Part shown: piece after piece, positions 1 through 11,795 of the stretch
Layout: the number at the start of each line of letters is the position of its first letter
Position numbering within the stretch: position 1 is the stretch's first letter
From: Cinnamomum chago
Taxonomy: Eukaryota; Streptophyta; Magnoliopsida; Laurales; Lauraceae
Reading direction: 5' to 3'
Assembly (NCBI GenBank): GCA_038049695.1
Contig: CP142457.1
Location: forward strand, 24,132,501-24,196,500
DNA: 64,000 bases
Position numbers and translations under genes: made by a program
The notes under the pieces: model-generated
Told to the model about the DNA's origin: nothing
The model's database searches: none
The model's input: the letters and a program-made list of their open reading frames with translations, nothing else

Positions 1-1029
1 CTAATTAGTAACCTACTATTACCACTATTAGAAGTCTCATTTCAAATAAAAATAGTAACTTTCTAATTCCTTCCTTTTAGAGTTCAAGTAGGATTAGTAA
101 TTTTCTAATAACTTGGCCTACGTGGGGACCACGAGGGATTCCATAGAAAGCTGGCTCCAACTGGGACACCGCGACCCCACATCTCATGTGCAATTCGGGC
201 CCACAATTAATTGCAAATAACTCCACTATATAAATGCAATTGCACTCCAGTCTTATGAATAAATTATAAAGAAGACCCTAAACTTTCCTATCACCACAAG
301 TAAGCCCTTCTAGCAATATCCATGGATCAATTGGTCTTGTCCACCATAATTGGATCCATATCTTATTATCCTTGAGACCCAATTAATTCTAGTAATCATC
401 AGTATCATCCAATTTAACTCTTAATTGAGATGGGTGCGCACTTACTAATGATAAATCCATTAATTGGCACAGGGGCATAATATAGATAGATTCCATCTTT
501 ATCATTCAATGTTCCCATAGTTCTACTACCAAGTACCCAAGACACCGAGGTGTTGACCTACAGTTGGCCTCACTCATTAGTGACTCAAAGCAAATGAATA
601 GATAAAAACCTGAGTTCATCAATGTCTAAGGATTGAGAGCCTATTGTTAGGGAATTATGAGAGCAAACCTTAAAGTAAAGACAGTGTTCTATAAGGTGTT
701 TCTCAGGGTCCTTTATTACATCCAATACACCAGCACCATGATTCAGAATCTTATATTCTGATGATTGAGACAAATCACACTATCTCATAGTGATCAAAGT
801 ACTGCAACCTTATCAGATGAGATGCCCAATCTCATCACTGGTTGTGAAGATAAATATTATAAGATTTGCGACATGTCTCATGTATGTGGATCTCATCCAT
901 ACACATACATCTCATGATAGGAAAGCATGATAATATTGATAAATTAAGAAATGAATCAATTTATTACATCATCTGATGGATTGAGACCATACAAACTAAC
1001 AAGCCCCTACCCTAGAAAGTACCCAAAAC
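1..1029. other. AT-rich LTR-like debris without a gene
   Basis: No credible reading frame is present. The base composition and phrases about a T-rich body with short AC-rich tracts resemble the copia LTRs further right, but I could not find matching TG...CA ends or a target duplication. It gives way to gypsy integrase coding sequence at about 1030. I treat it as a retrotransposon LTR or leader fragment cut by the window edge; the family is not resolved. Confidence 0.4.
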
Positions 1030-1815
1030 AATGCATTCATATAAATAGCCACAGAATATTACACTAAATGGGTAGAAGGAGAAGTATATGTTAATATCAA
1101 GGCTACCTCCGTAGTCAAATTCATTAAAAAGAATATAATAGCCAGGTTTGGCATTCCCAAGGTTTTCAAAATAGGCAATGATCCACAATTTATATCCCAA
1201 CAAATGAACGAGTTGTGTACAAAATATAACATAGAACTGCATCATTCAACCCCCTAAAGCAACCAATAAGACCTTACTGAAGATCATCAAGAAGAAAGTG
1301 CAAACCACCAAGGGTAGTGATTGGCTAGACCATTTGGTCGCAGCATTGTGGGCGTATTGGACTTCCATAAGAACTCTTACAGGAGAAACCCCATACTCTT
1401 TCACATACGGGATGGAAGCGGTCCTTCCACTCGAAGTTCTTCACCCGTCACTACGCATCCAGCCAGATGAAGATATGACAGAAGACCGGCAGAGAGAAGC
1501 ACTTCTACTTCAGCTAGACCTACTTGACGAGAAGAGAATGAAAGTAGTAGAGTATGCACAAGTCTACCGGAAGCAAATTGCTAGAGCCTACGACAAACAT
1601 GTTATAGAGAGAAGATTCAAAGTCGGCATCCTCATGTTGAAATGAATCGCTCCATCTCAGCTTCTGCACTTCAGAGGTAAGTTACGACCCAATTGGGAAG
1701 GCCCATATGTAATCTAAGAAATATATTCTGGCAATGCATATAGACTAGTAATTGCAAAATGGGAATAGCTCCCAGACCCATGGAATGCTATGCACTTGAA
1801 GAAGTTTACAGTATG
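1030..1815 (+). pseudogene. Decayed Ty3/gypsy integrase, C-terminal part of pol
   Basis: This is the catalytic core and C-terminal end of a gypsy integrase, which inserts retrotransposon cDNA into chromosomes. The plus strand reads through the recognisable series TKWVEGE, FIKKNIIARFGIPK, DPQFIS and HHSTP. It then hits stops near 1253 and 1266 and shifts frame into an open stretch (1298-1645) with LWAYWTS, TPYSFTYGMEAVLPLEV and the coiled region after it. A GPY-type end (LRPNWEGPYVI) follows at about 1680-1715 after another stop. The active-site region has NDPQF where plant gypsy integrases usually have DNGPQF. No reverse transcriptase or gag is found to its left, so only the 3' part of an old element survives. 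It is non-functional. Confidence 0.85.
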
Positions 1816-2729
1816 ACCCTTCCCTACTTCTTGCGAAGCAGGACCCTCCTTGTCCCTCGGCATAATTGTAGAAATCCCATAAGAGGAGCGAGGAGACGCA
1901 CTATGACCAAACCCAGAACTCAAACACACATCGGTGCACAAGAACACAAACTGGTGAGTCTGCCCCCACACAATTTCTACAAGGTTAAAGCCATTCAATG
2001 TAAAGGTTTGTAGGTGAGTTCACCCATGTCATGAAAGTTTCTTGGCCATTTGCCAAAACATAAAAAAGGAAAAAAGAGAAAAAAAAAGGAAAAAAAAACA
2101 GAGAAGAGAAACCACGGTGGAGTTGCATGAGGTATAGGTGTGCTCCCCATGACTAGTGCTTCAAAAGCCTTACCCTAGGTTCCCCTTTTCCCTTTCAGTC
2201 CCTTGAAAAATTCATAGAGCCACACAAGGCGAGGGCATCCCTACCCTCTGTGCCTAGAAATTAGCAAAAAAAAAAAAAAAAGAGACGAGAAAAAGTATAA
2301 GAGTGTCCACTAGAATTAGGCTCGCTGAAATGACATGGGTCCTCATCTAGCGAACTGAGCGGAGAGTGATTGACAAGCACAATACTAAGGAAGCACGGCG
2401 ACTCACCGCCCCACACACACATGAACCCCGGAAGCAATCATGTGCTCTTCAAAGTTCAACCAAAATGACTAAACGGCTACAAAAGGGATTGTGAGGGTTC
2501 GATCTCCAAAAGGTAGTTAGGGAAGGTCACATTGCCACAAGAGCAACAATCACGGATCAAGAGGCTAGTCCACTTTCACTTCTTACTCGCAGCCAGAATG
2601 TACAACAGTCTTATGCTGGGGCATTTTTATATATGTATGTACGAACAACTACTTATCTCACGCAGCTTCCCAATCTGAGTCCTCATCGCATACACGATTG
2701 CCACGAGCACTCACTGGTCTGCACACACT
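1816..2729. other. Downstream debris of the gypsy remnant
   Basis: There is no gene here. The stretch holds A-rich purine tracts at 2060-2110 and 2264-2290, and a GCTGGGGCA-TTTTT run near 2615 that looks like a gypsy polypurine tract. It is probably the untranslated region between integrase and the lost 3' LTR. It is interrupted at 2730 by a solo LTR, whose target duplication ACACT lies at 2725-2729. Confidence 0.4.
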
Positions 2730-4489
2730 TGAAAGTCCACGAGGATCCTAACCCTAGAGGGGGGGGGGTGAATAGGGTGAGCTACAATTGTGACCAATTT
2801 AAACCAATTTTAATTTCTTAAAGCAAACTAGTCACATGTGATGATAAACCATACAATATGCGGAAGCTAAACAAAACAATCACCACATAGCAATCACCAC
2901 AACACAATATTTATAGTGGTTCGGCCAACGTGCCTACATCCACTACCGGCTTGTGCATCCAACACCCCACCGGATTTCCACTATTTATGCTTTTAACTAG
3001 GCTAAGCAATAACCCTTACAATGTTGCTTTTCAAGGCTAAACAACAACCTCTCAATGTGCTTTTCTAGGCTTAGCAATAACCTTTACAAAATGCTTTTCT
3101 TAGGCTAAGCAATAACCTTACAAGATGCTTTTCAAAGGCTAAGCAATAACCTTACACAATGTAGATTTCTCTAAGAAGGTGTCTTTCCAAAAGATCACTC
3201 TAAGAGATACAAATTAAAGCTCAAATGTTGTTGCCTCTTAAATAGGCTAATATGAAAGTTTAAAACAACTCACACAAACACTCTATGAATGCAAAAGTGT
3301 ATGCTCATGATGTGTGTGTGTGTGATGACTTCAATCAAGTTTAAAAAGAAAGCTTAATCAAATATATGCTTAAAGCATTTGAAAGTTTAAGACACACAAA
3401 AGTTTTGATTGAAGTTTGATGCAATTCACATGAATAATAAACAACTTGTTAATGACATGAAATTCAAAGAATCACAAGTTGTATGAAAAATAAAGTTTAA
3501 GAAAGCATGTGATTTGATAAGAGTGATTGCAAACTAATCTAATTTACCAAGAAAGATATTGAGCTTGCAAATCAACTCTTTAAGGACTTGAAATCATGCA
3601 TTAATGAAAATACAAAGGATTTGAACATGCATGAATTTCATTTGTATGGAAATCAAAATAACTTAGAAGATGTACCTTTTAAAAACTCATGTGTTTGATT
3701 TCCAAATAGCCCTCTAGCCTTTCCAACTTCTTCCCCTTTCTTTGGCTCCAAAATGCTCTCAAAGGTTCATGGTTCAAGCCTTGAAAAAGGTTGGAAATGA
3801 ATGGACTTTATAGCCAAAAAGTTGCCAACGGCTAGTTCTCGGTCGACCGGCAAAGGGGTCTCGGTCGACCGAGAAAGCACAACGGATATAAATCTGACCG
3901 TTGGAGCTTCAGTTCAAAATTCTGCAGAAATGACCCGCAGTTGTCTCGGTCGACCGAGACCTGTGTCTCGGTCGACCGGCGACACTGCCGGGAAACCCCC
4001 AAAATTTCCAACTTTTGCATTTTGAAGATTTTCTTTGTGGAATTTTGTGGGTCACTAAACCAAGCTAGAAAACATGTTTTAAGATATTCTAAGATGATTA
4101 AAAACATGAAATACACAAAGCCTAAAAAGATTCAAAGATTTAAAACCAAAGGCAATCTTGATTAGTAAAAACTCTTTTCAATTGAGATTGCATACAAAAT
4201 TGATTCTAAAAGTGCTGAAAATATGCAAAACTCAAACCTAAATACCTAACATGATTTTCCAAATGTAGTGCACAAGGAAATAGGTTCTCAAAAAGAGTTT
4301 GGGTTTCAAAACCAATGCATCCAACTTTAAAACCAAAACATGCATAAAGCAAAGACTTTTCCAAATCTTAAAAGCTATGCATGTATAAAACTAGATTTCA
4401 AGGTTTTCTAAAACAATGCTAGTGTGTGAATCCAAATGATGCTAAAGTGCAAATGCATCCATCAAATTGCAAAAACAAAAGACCTAACA
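2730..4489. mobile_element. Solo LTR, GTCGAC-palindrome family, copy 1
   Basis: It begins TGAAAGTCC and ends CCTAACA, and is flanked by a perfect 5-bp duplication ACACT (2725-2729 and 4490-4494). Two more copies lie at 6890-8462 and 42848-44701. All share the GATCCTAACCCTAGAGG-GGGTGAATAGGG head, the GTGGTTCGGC block, repeated GGCTAAGCAATAACC units and a palindrome cluster. No internal retrotransposon sequence is present, so it is a solo LTR left by recombination between two LTRs. A TATA-like TATAAAG on the minus strand (3807-3812) next to the palindromes suggests that the element reads on the minus strand; orientation is an inference. Confidence 0.85.
3837..3980. repeat. Two pairs of GTCGAC palindromes (copy 1)
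   Basis: Four GTCGAC cores lie at 3842, 3864, 3949 and 3971, giving two pairs each spaced 22 bp. In this copy the flanks extend the palindrome to about CTCGGTCGACCGAG. A CCAACGGCTA motif (3825-3834) precedes the first pair and a reverse AACGG lies between the pairs. The cluster sits 30-180 bp from the minus-strand TATA-like box. Confidence 0.85.
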
Positions 4490-5478
4490 ACACTCGCCTC
4501 ATGCATGTTTTAATTACTAATGACTTTTGGTTGAATGCAGGAAAAAACATATTCCCTAAGGTACCAATTTCGATCTCGTTATTATCAAAACTTGAATGCT
4601 AAAACAACCCCCCTGACATTTTAGCCGAGAAAGAGAAATGTTGCCTTAGCCAACCAAGAAGGGGGGTCAAAAAATATTAAGCTAACAAGTTTGTTTTGGG
4701 ACCTTGTAGGAAAACCAACCCTAATTGCATCCAAAACATGCTACAAGCTGGGGCAATTTTTGTTGTTTACGGGTATTATTTTGTGCACAACAACTCCCCA
4801 TGATTTTAAAAAAATAGCATGATAGTGACCAAAATTATGAATTATAAATCATGTTTGTTATGATATCCAGTAATGAATTTGATTATAGACGCATGCCATG
4901 CACACCCTATTATTACATCTTATGTTGTGCAATTTGAAAATATAATTATCTTAAGCTTTTGCCTTTATGTATACGGCTAGTATTATGAGTGTCTCAGAAC
5001 ATAGAATTGCTTAGACCACAAATGCCTACTCAGGAACTCCCTGTTGTTTGACAACCCCGATTCTATCTTCCTTATTAAAGTTTGGATTGGTGTGGCATCA
5101 TGCTCATTCGATTTCTATCAAAGGAATCTCATTTTATCTATTCTAAATTACTAATGTTCCCTTTTACGATATCTGTGCTCAGGCACGAATTTTGAAAAAA
5201 TCTAGAGAAATTTTGGCAAAGCATCCCCTTGTTTTTTGGACCTCAGAAAATCTTCGGGTACGAAAAACCTCACATGTGAAAGAAAAACACTTCATATGTT
5301 CCCCGATGTCCTACAGAAGAAGCTCCTCATCAAACAATCATTCATTCCCATGGCACTACTAAGGCATCAAGCGCACGACCTCAACTACACATCCATAATA
5401 CACTTGTGCACATCATACACATCAAATCAAATGCACATCGTACACAAGTCGAAGGGTGAAACAATACAACATAGATAC
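4490..5478. other. Gypsy 3' debris, no gene
   Basis: This is the continuation of the sequence interrupted by solo LTR copy 1. It is AT-rich and contains a second GCTGGGGCA-like purine run near 4747. I see no protein signature. It ends in the GATAC target duplication (5474-5478) of the copia element and originally continued at 35973. Confidence 0.4.
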
Positions 5479-6733
5479 TGTTAGAAACGAGTAGAAACCA
5501 AGATCTCTAGACATTGCGTACAGATCACTGTGGAAATAAACTTGAACTAATATGATGAAATCTTACCTGCGAGATCTCTCTTATTTGATCTCGATCTTAC
5601 AGCACCCCGAAAACCTCAAAATCTTCTACTGTATTCCAATATGCTAGAACTCGCACCAAGGAGTGGGCCTCTTCAGCGAATTCTCCTCTACTCTCTAAAA
5701 TTTCTCTCTTGTTATGTTAACCTAGAGCTATTAGAGCATATTTATAGGCTACAATAGGGACCTTAAGAAGGAAATAAGGATAGGCTCCTTATGGAAATAG
5801 GAAACCTTAATTCGACCCAAATTAGAATCCTAGTTCCATAAATTACAATTCAGTCTACTAAAGCATTGTAATTGCACTCTAGTCCTTATTCTCAAAATAA
5901 AATTTCGAGCTTCTTGTTATTAAATGCTTATTAATCTCCCCACGTTAAGATTTCAAATAACCATTGATTAAATAATTACTGACATTTATATTTAATCGAT
6001 ATCTTTATAATTTCTTGAGACCTTACACTTAACTTATTTCATATATCGAACACAAAGTCCACTGCAGGGTTTGCAATGGTTTGACATAATCAAAACTTAA
6101 AAGCTTCATCAAGGGGATATCATCAATCCCTATTACGGGACGTGGATTCCGTCAATAAACTAATATCCACCATACAAATAGTGTAGTCATCCAATTCACT
6201 GAGATTATTGACCCATAAAAGATCTCACTCCTTCGTAAATCAAAATGCCAAACACTAAATGTGTGTGTCTATTATTTATGTCAGGATTAAGAGTAGAAGC
6301 AATCATAATAACCATTTGGATGTTCATCATCTTATATAGTCAGTATAAAGACAATACACCCAAAAACACTATCATGTTCAATACACACATAGTGTACTAG
6401 CATAATGAGTTGAAACTATACCGTTTCCCGCAACCAAGACAAGCCCGCTGAAACATCATACTACGATCATACCGATGGTGTGTCCAAATCCATCTAGATT
6501 GTGAACAATAGCTTATATTCCATAAGAACGGACAAATAAGTCTTCCGTGTGTAAATAAAATTCTACACACTAATTTGTCTACTTTATAGAATAAAGGACA
6601 CTCACATGCATAATAATTAATAATGCAACCATTTGCCCATATAAAATCTCAATTAGATGAGAAGACAAAATATACTAAAAATGAACCAGTCACACACAAA
6701 TACATAGTGTGTTTTTAGTATAAATTTCCAACA
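5479..6733 (-). repeat. 3' LTR of the copia element
   Basis: On the plus strand it reads TGTTAGAAACG ... AAATTTCCAACA. It is 1255 bp and aligns along its length with 34704-35967. On the minus strand the polypurine tract AAGTGGGAGATTG lies immediately upstream, which marks this copy as the 3' LTR. Confidence 0.92.
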
Positions 6734-6889
6734 ATCTCCCACTTAGACTCAAAACCATGCTGACATGTATTTTAGCCCCATGCCTTCCACATGAGCATCA
6801 AAACTCTTTATTGGTAAGCTCTTTGTAAAAGGATCTACCAGGTTGGCTGCCGATTCAATCCTAGTGACAATTATATCACCCCTCTGTAC
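6734..6889 (-). pseudogene. Copia pol, RNase H C-terminal tail
   Basis: The minus strand encodes the end of a copia polyprotein: QRGDIIVTRIESAANLVDPF followed by TKSLPIKSFDAHVEGMGLKY and a stop before the polypurine tract. This is the conserved last segment of copia RNase H. Solo LTR copy 2 splits the coding sequence at 6890; the upstream codons continue at 8463 and join directly to a GAG-pre-integrase piece. Confidence 0.85.
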
Positions 6890-8462
6890 TGAAAGTCCTG
6901 GGATCCTAACCCTAGAGAGGGGGGGGGGGGTGAATAGGGTGAGCTACAATTATGACCAATTTTAATTTCTTTAAAGTAAAGTAGACACAAGTGATGATTT
7001 ACCAAACAAGATGCAGAAGCTAACAAAAGAAATCACCACAACCATACACCATAACACAAAGGTTTATAGTGGTTCGGCCTCAATGCCTACATCCACTACC
7101 GGCTTGTGATCCAATCACCCCACCGGATTTCCACTAACTATGCTTTTTAAATAGGCTAAGCAATAACCTTTACAATGTTGTTTTTCTAGGCTAAACAACA
7201 ACCTCTACAAGTTGCTTTTTCAAGGCTAAGCAATAACCTTTACAATGTGCTTTTTTTAGGCTAAGCAATAACCTCTACAAATGAAAGTTTTCTCTAAGAA
7301 GGTGTCTATACAAAAACACTCTAAGAGATACAATTTAAGCTCAATTAAGTTGCCTCTTAAATAGGCTGATATGAAAGTGAAAATTAATGTACAAACATAC
7401 ACAACAATTTGCTAAAGTGTGTGAACAAAGTGTATGAATGTTTACTTCAATCAAATTCTAAAATGAAGTTCTTAAATGAATGCTTGATGCATTTTAAAAT
7501 CTAAGCTTAGAAAATGATGATCGAAGTTATATGCTAATCACATGAAAGATTCAAGCAACTTGAAGAAAAGTACTAAACAAGTTGTATGAAGATTAACTGC
7601 TAAGTGCACATGTGATTTAGACAAGGATGTTTGCAAAGCAATCTAATATTCCAAAGATGATAATGTGTTTGCAAAACATCTCTTTAAAAGCTAGAAATCA
7701 TGCATTTATGAAAATACAAAGAGTTAAACATGCATTGATTTTAATTGGAATGAAAATCAAAATTAACTAGTAAGATATACCTTTTAAAACTCAAACATTT
7801 GATTTCCAATAGCCTTCTAGCTCTCTTTGCTTATTCCACTTCTTTTGGCTTCAATGGGGTTTCAAAGATTCAAAGATCAAGGCTTTTGAAAGAATGGAAT
7901 GAAATGGACTTATATCCAAAAAAACAGTCCAACGGCTAGGTGGCCCGGTCGACCCCATGACCCCCGGGTCGACCTGGCCCAACGATCATATTGGCCCAAC
8001 GGCTAGTTACCCAGTCGACCTGGGCCTGGCTAGGTCGACCGGGTACACTGGCTGTTTTTCCCAGCAGTCAGTTGGGCCCGTCGACCAGGTACAGGGGTCG
8101 GTCGACCGACCAAACTGGCCTGGGAATAGTTCCAACAGAGATTTCAAAAATCCAAAGAAGAAACTTGGAACTCAAGGCCAGTGTGATTAAGCATAAGAAA
8201 ATGATTTTAAAAATGGAGAATGTATGCAAATCACAAACCTAAACTCTTAATTTGATTTTCCAAAATAATGCATGAAGAAATAGGTTTTCGAAAGAGTATT
8301 TGGATTCTAAAAACATGCATGAGAAAGTCATTTGAAAAACATATGTAAATGCAAGTTAGAATCTCAGATTCCAAAGTCAAAACTCAGAGCATGAGTGTGT
8401 GATCATTTGACAAAGAAGGTGAATGTACATCCATCAAAATTGCAACAAACAAGAGCCTAACA
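6890..8462. mobile_element. Solo LTR, GTCGAC-palindrome family, copy 2
   Basis: It begins TGAAAGTCC and ends CCTAACA, with a perfect TGTAC duplication at 6885-6889 and 8463-8467. It is 1573 bp and inserted inside the RNase H codons of the copia element. It shares head, GTGGTTCGGC block, AAGCAATAACC repeats and palindrome cluster with the copies at 2730 and 42848, but is diverged from them and shorter. There is no internal retrotransposon sequence. Confidence 0.9.
7928..8112. repeat. Three pairs of GTCGAC palindromes (copy 2)
   Basis: Six GTCGAC cores lie at 7948/7968, 8014/8034 and 8080/8101, i.e. three pairs spaced 20, 20 and 21 bp. The flanks here are CCCGG...CTGGG, unlike the CTCGG...CGAGA flanks of copy 1, and they are shared by most sites of this copy. 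MSA-like motifs TCCAACGGCTA (7928-7938) and CCCAACGGCTA (7995-8005) precede the first two pairs. A minus-strand TATA-like stretch is at 7910-7914. Confidence 0.85.
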
Positions 8463-8708
8463 TGTACGATTTCTCGTATGAGATGATATTTACGCTGGAT
8501 ATGCTTACCCTTTAGCAACCGGTGCGGTTGCTTGGTCATTTTCCCTTTTAAACAAAATTCGCAGACTGGAATGGCCTCCATTTCCAATGAATGTAATGGA
8601 CCATTTGCAACCAGTCTTGAAATCCGGTGTAGATTAATATGTATGGTTCAATTTAGAAGGTTCCTTTCTCTTACATGGTAGTATAGTTGTGTTATTTGAT
8701 TCGGTCAG
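8463..8708 (-). pseudogene. Copia pre-integrase piece fused to RNase H by internal deletion
   Basis: Reading on the minus strand, PVCEFCLKGKMTKQP (the end of a GAG-pre-integrase domain) is followed within a few residues by KHIQRKYHLIREIV, a segment of copia RNase H. In a complete copia element these lie either side of integrase and reverse transcriptase. The element therefore lost about the whole integrase-RT segment in one deletion, leaving a nonautonomous derivative. Confidence 0.85.
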
Positions 8709-9218
8709 TTACAGTTTAGGAGAGACAGGATCAACAATATAAAGATCATCCACCAATGAACCAAAACAGATAAAACACTTATTGTACTTAATAACCACAA
8801 ATTTATTAAAATAAATGGAATATCTGTCTTTAACCAACGTGGAAACAGAAATTAAATTCCTCCTTATGGAGGGAACATAAAGACAATCTTTTAAAATTAA
8901 AGTCCTATCTCTACTAAAACTTAGACAAACGTTTCCTACTGCAACTGCTGCCACTCTCGTAGCATCACCCATAAGCAAATAAATCTCTCCATCACTTAGC
9001 TACCTGGTTTCCTGGAACCTTTGCAAAGAATTGCAAACATGATTAGTGGCTCTCGTATCTTCACACCAGGTACCGGTAGATACAACCGCCAAACATGATT
9101 CAACAACTAGTGAATGAAATTTACATTTATTGTTCACTTTGTTGAGAAAAGTTGGACATTGCTTTTTCCAGTGCCCTGCTTGCTTGCAATGAAAACACTT
9201 GCCCTTAGGCTTCTTCAC
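8709..9218 (-). pseudogene. Copia zinc knuckle, protease and pre-integrase region
   Basis: The minus strand encodes a CCHC zinc knuckle (CFHCKQAGHWKKQC, about 9145-9190), which binds retrotransposon RNA. It is followed by a degraded aspartic protease start (DTRATNHVC where copia proteases have a D-S-G-A-type motif). After a break near 8990 comes a stretch with LKDCLYVPSIRRNLISVS, typical of the protease-to-pre-integrase segment. The lost protease aspartate context and the frame break show it is dead. It follows gag directly and precedes the fused pre-integrase/RNase H piece. Confidence 0.85.
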
Positions 9219-9915
9219 TGCTCCCTAGGTTCATTGCCCCCTTGAGGAACTTCCTTACTATTCTGACCCTTTGTTTGTTTCTTCTTGCCTTTCGGCTTAG
9301 AAGCAGAACCTTTTTTAGCAACGTGAACACTAGGTGGCTTTTTCAGAAGGCCCTCAGCAGCCTGAAGTTCCTTGAGTAATTTCGCTAGAGAAAAATTGAG
9401 CTTGTTCATGTTGAAATTTAAGCGGAAGTTCTCAAAGGAATCAATCAAGGATTGGAGAATGATATCGATCTGGGTTTCCCCATCAATTTCAGCTCCAAGG
9501 ACCTGTAGCTCATTGAGGTGTCCCATCATTTTCAGAACATGGTCCTTCAGAGAGGTACCTTCAGCCATCTTAGTATTAAACAGTTCTTTCATAGCAACTT
9601 GTCTAGCTGCCCAATCCTGATCGCCAAACATCTCCTTGAGACTGTACATGATGTCGTAAGCAGTGGGACATGACTAATGCATATGTTGTAAAACATTTGA
9701 CATGAATGCCAACATGTAACATCACGCCATCTCATCAGCCTTTATCCATTTTTTGCATGCCTTGATGGCGACCTCATCGGTACATCCATCTACAGGTTTC
9801 TCTGGGAAAACCTCAGTGAGCACATATTTGTACACTTCAGCAGTTAGCACAATATCCAAATTTCCTTTCCAGTCAATTTTTTGAGAATAACAGCAAGTGG
9901 ATTGAAAGCGCTCAT
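9215..9915 (-). pseudogene. Copia gag (UBN2-type) pseudogene
   Basis: This is the copia Gag capsid region on the minus strand, starting with MSAFNPL at 9915. A frameshift within the first 25 codons is followed by in-frame TGA and TAG stops before the long open part (9215-9649). That part contains MYSLKEMFGDQ, LKDHVLKMMGHLNEL, DGETQIDIILQSL and FSLAKLLKELQAAEGLL, the usual plant copia gag series, then a lysine-rich tail leading to the zinc knuckle. Gag normally assembles the cytoplasmic particle; this copy cannot be translated in one piece. Confidence 0.88.
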
Positions 9916-10777
9916 CTTAAAACTTGAGATTTACATAATTAGCAGATTATGATGGGCAAAAATAAATCTTTGGATTCAAATAAAAGAAAAGTGGCTCCAT
10001 CCGTCAATTTATAAAAGAATCCGACAGCAATCTAAAATACCAATGTATAGTATGCCTCGATGTGAGGACAAGTACCATACTTATTTTGTTCAGATAGGAC
10101 ATAACATTTTTAGTTCTACTATCAAGGAACAAACCATGCAAAGTAAAACCAAATAACTGCCATGTCTTTGGTCCTATAAATAATAGAAGTGCCTCATATG
10201 GAGAGCACACTATTATTTATAGCTAAGCGTACACCATGATTTAATTCAAGGTTCATTATTCCGTATTGGGTCCCATCAGATGGAGAAGAGACTTATACTA
10301 ATAATTACCCTAAATCATCCATATGGAAGTTTGTACCGGAGATTCCATAATTAAGTCATCCGATTAGGAGGAAGACTCCAAGGTCAACACATAAATTAAT
10401 TACATCTCTTACAAACTAATGATGGAGCCCGTGGGAACTTAAGAAGTTCCCTCCCCCACCTAGTTATTTAGCAATGAGGGTTCTTATAAAACAGTTTAAT
10501 CAAGACCAGTTTAAAATCTAGTAGTAAGAGGCAACCATGTTTTTACTGCTATACCATTCTAAACATAATTAAACAGGATTAATATCATATCTAGCACGCA
10601 ATGATAATAATAGACACCCAAGCACAAAAAGGAATGACAACCAGCACAAGATGCCTAACTATCATGGTCAAGTAGGATCCTTTTGTCTACATGATTGCCA
10701 CTTCTTCAAACATGCACTTCGCAGAGCAATATAATTACATCACCATAAAAATTGAATTGAATACGTAGAACAGTAAC
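9916..10777 (-). other. Copia leader (untranslated) region, left part
   Basis: This is non-coding sequence between gag and the primer-binding site of the minus-strand copia. It is split by the Tat insertion after the GTAAC target site (10773-10777) and resumes at 34479. No open frame or repeat stands out. Confidence 0.7.
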
Positions 10778-11795
10778 TGTTGACACCAAAAATGTCACTT
10801 TGCCTCTTCACACCAAAAGCTACATGGAGCCGCATCCTACCAAAAATAGGCAGGCGCCACTTCAAGCATCAGATCTTGTCAGAATCAAACAAAAACTGCA
10901 AGGTCATTCAAAACAACCAAAAGAAGAGGTACACATGAAGTTTCGGGCCATTCCGACATCATTTGGCCTAGCTTCACTTCTCCAACAGCTAAACAAGCGC
11001 TCCCGGCGGCGACAGAATCGGAGACACCAAATCTTCGATCAGGGCCTATGGATGTTCTCAAAATATGTCCAAAAGGCTCCATGTCAAGTCTCAAGTCAAA
11101 CCAGCAATGTTTGACCCATCATCAACTCTCCAACGGCTGAATCAAGCCTACCAGCGGCAGAGCACCCCGGGACCATGGCACCCAATTCAGAGCTTGCGGA
11201 TCATCTCAAAATGACTCCAATAGGCTCCTCGTCGAATTTCAGGTCAATCGGACATCGTTTGACCAGAAGTCAAAGCTCAGCATCTCTCTCGCAGGAGAAA
11301 CAAAGGCAAGCGTTTGCATGACTCCAAATGGCTTCAAAACTCAAACGAAAGCTTATGGTTGGTCTTATCTACTGATGAGGAAGCTACCCATCAAATTTCA
11401 GGTCAATCGGACATCGTTTGACCAAAAGTCAAAGCTCGACATTTCCCTCGCAGTGAAATCAAAGGCAAGCATTTGCATGACCCCAAACGGCTTCAAAACT
11501 CAAAAGAAAGCCCATGGTTGGTCTTATTTAATGCTCAAGAAGCTTCACCTCAAATTTCAGGTCATTCCGACATCGTTTGACCCTGTTTCAGCTTCTGGCG
11601 GAAAATCAGCAGTTCTGCGCTCGGCTTTTCCCGGAAAATCGGAAACTTTGTAAACCAATTTGCAAGGATTCTCATCATGTTTTTCAGAGGGAAATCAAGC
11701 CAAAAATGTGGAGAAATGTCATAGAAAACAAACAAAAAAAACGGAAGCGAAAAACGACGAAAAACGGCCAGAAACGGGCCCCGGGAAGCAATTTT

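Noticed and set aside
2730..4489. CRISPR-like or restriction-site array from regularly spaced GTCGAC motifs
   Set aside because: Spacers are not uniform or unique-length, the genome is eukaryotic, and the motifs belong to an LTR.
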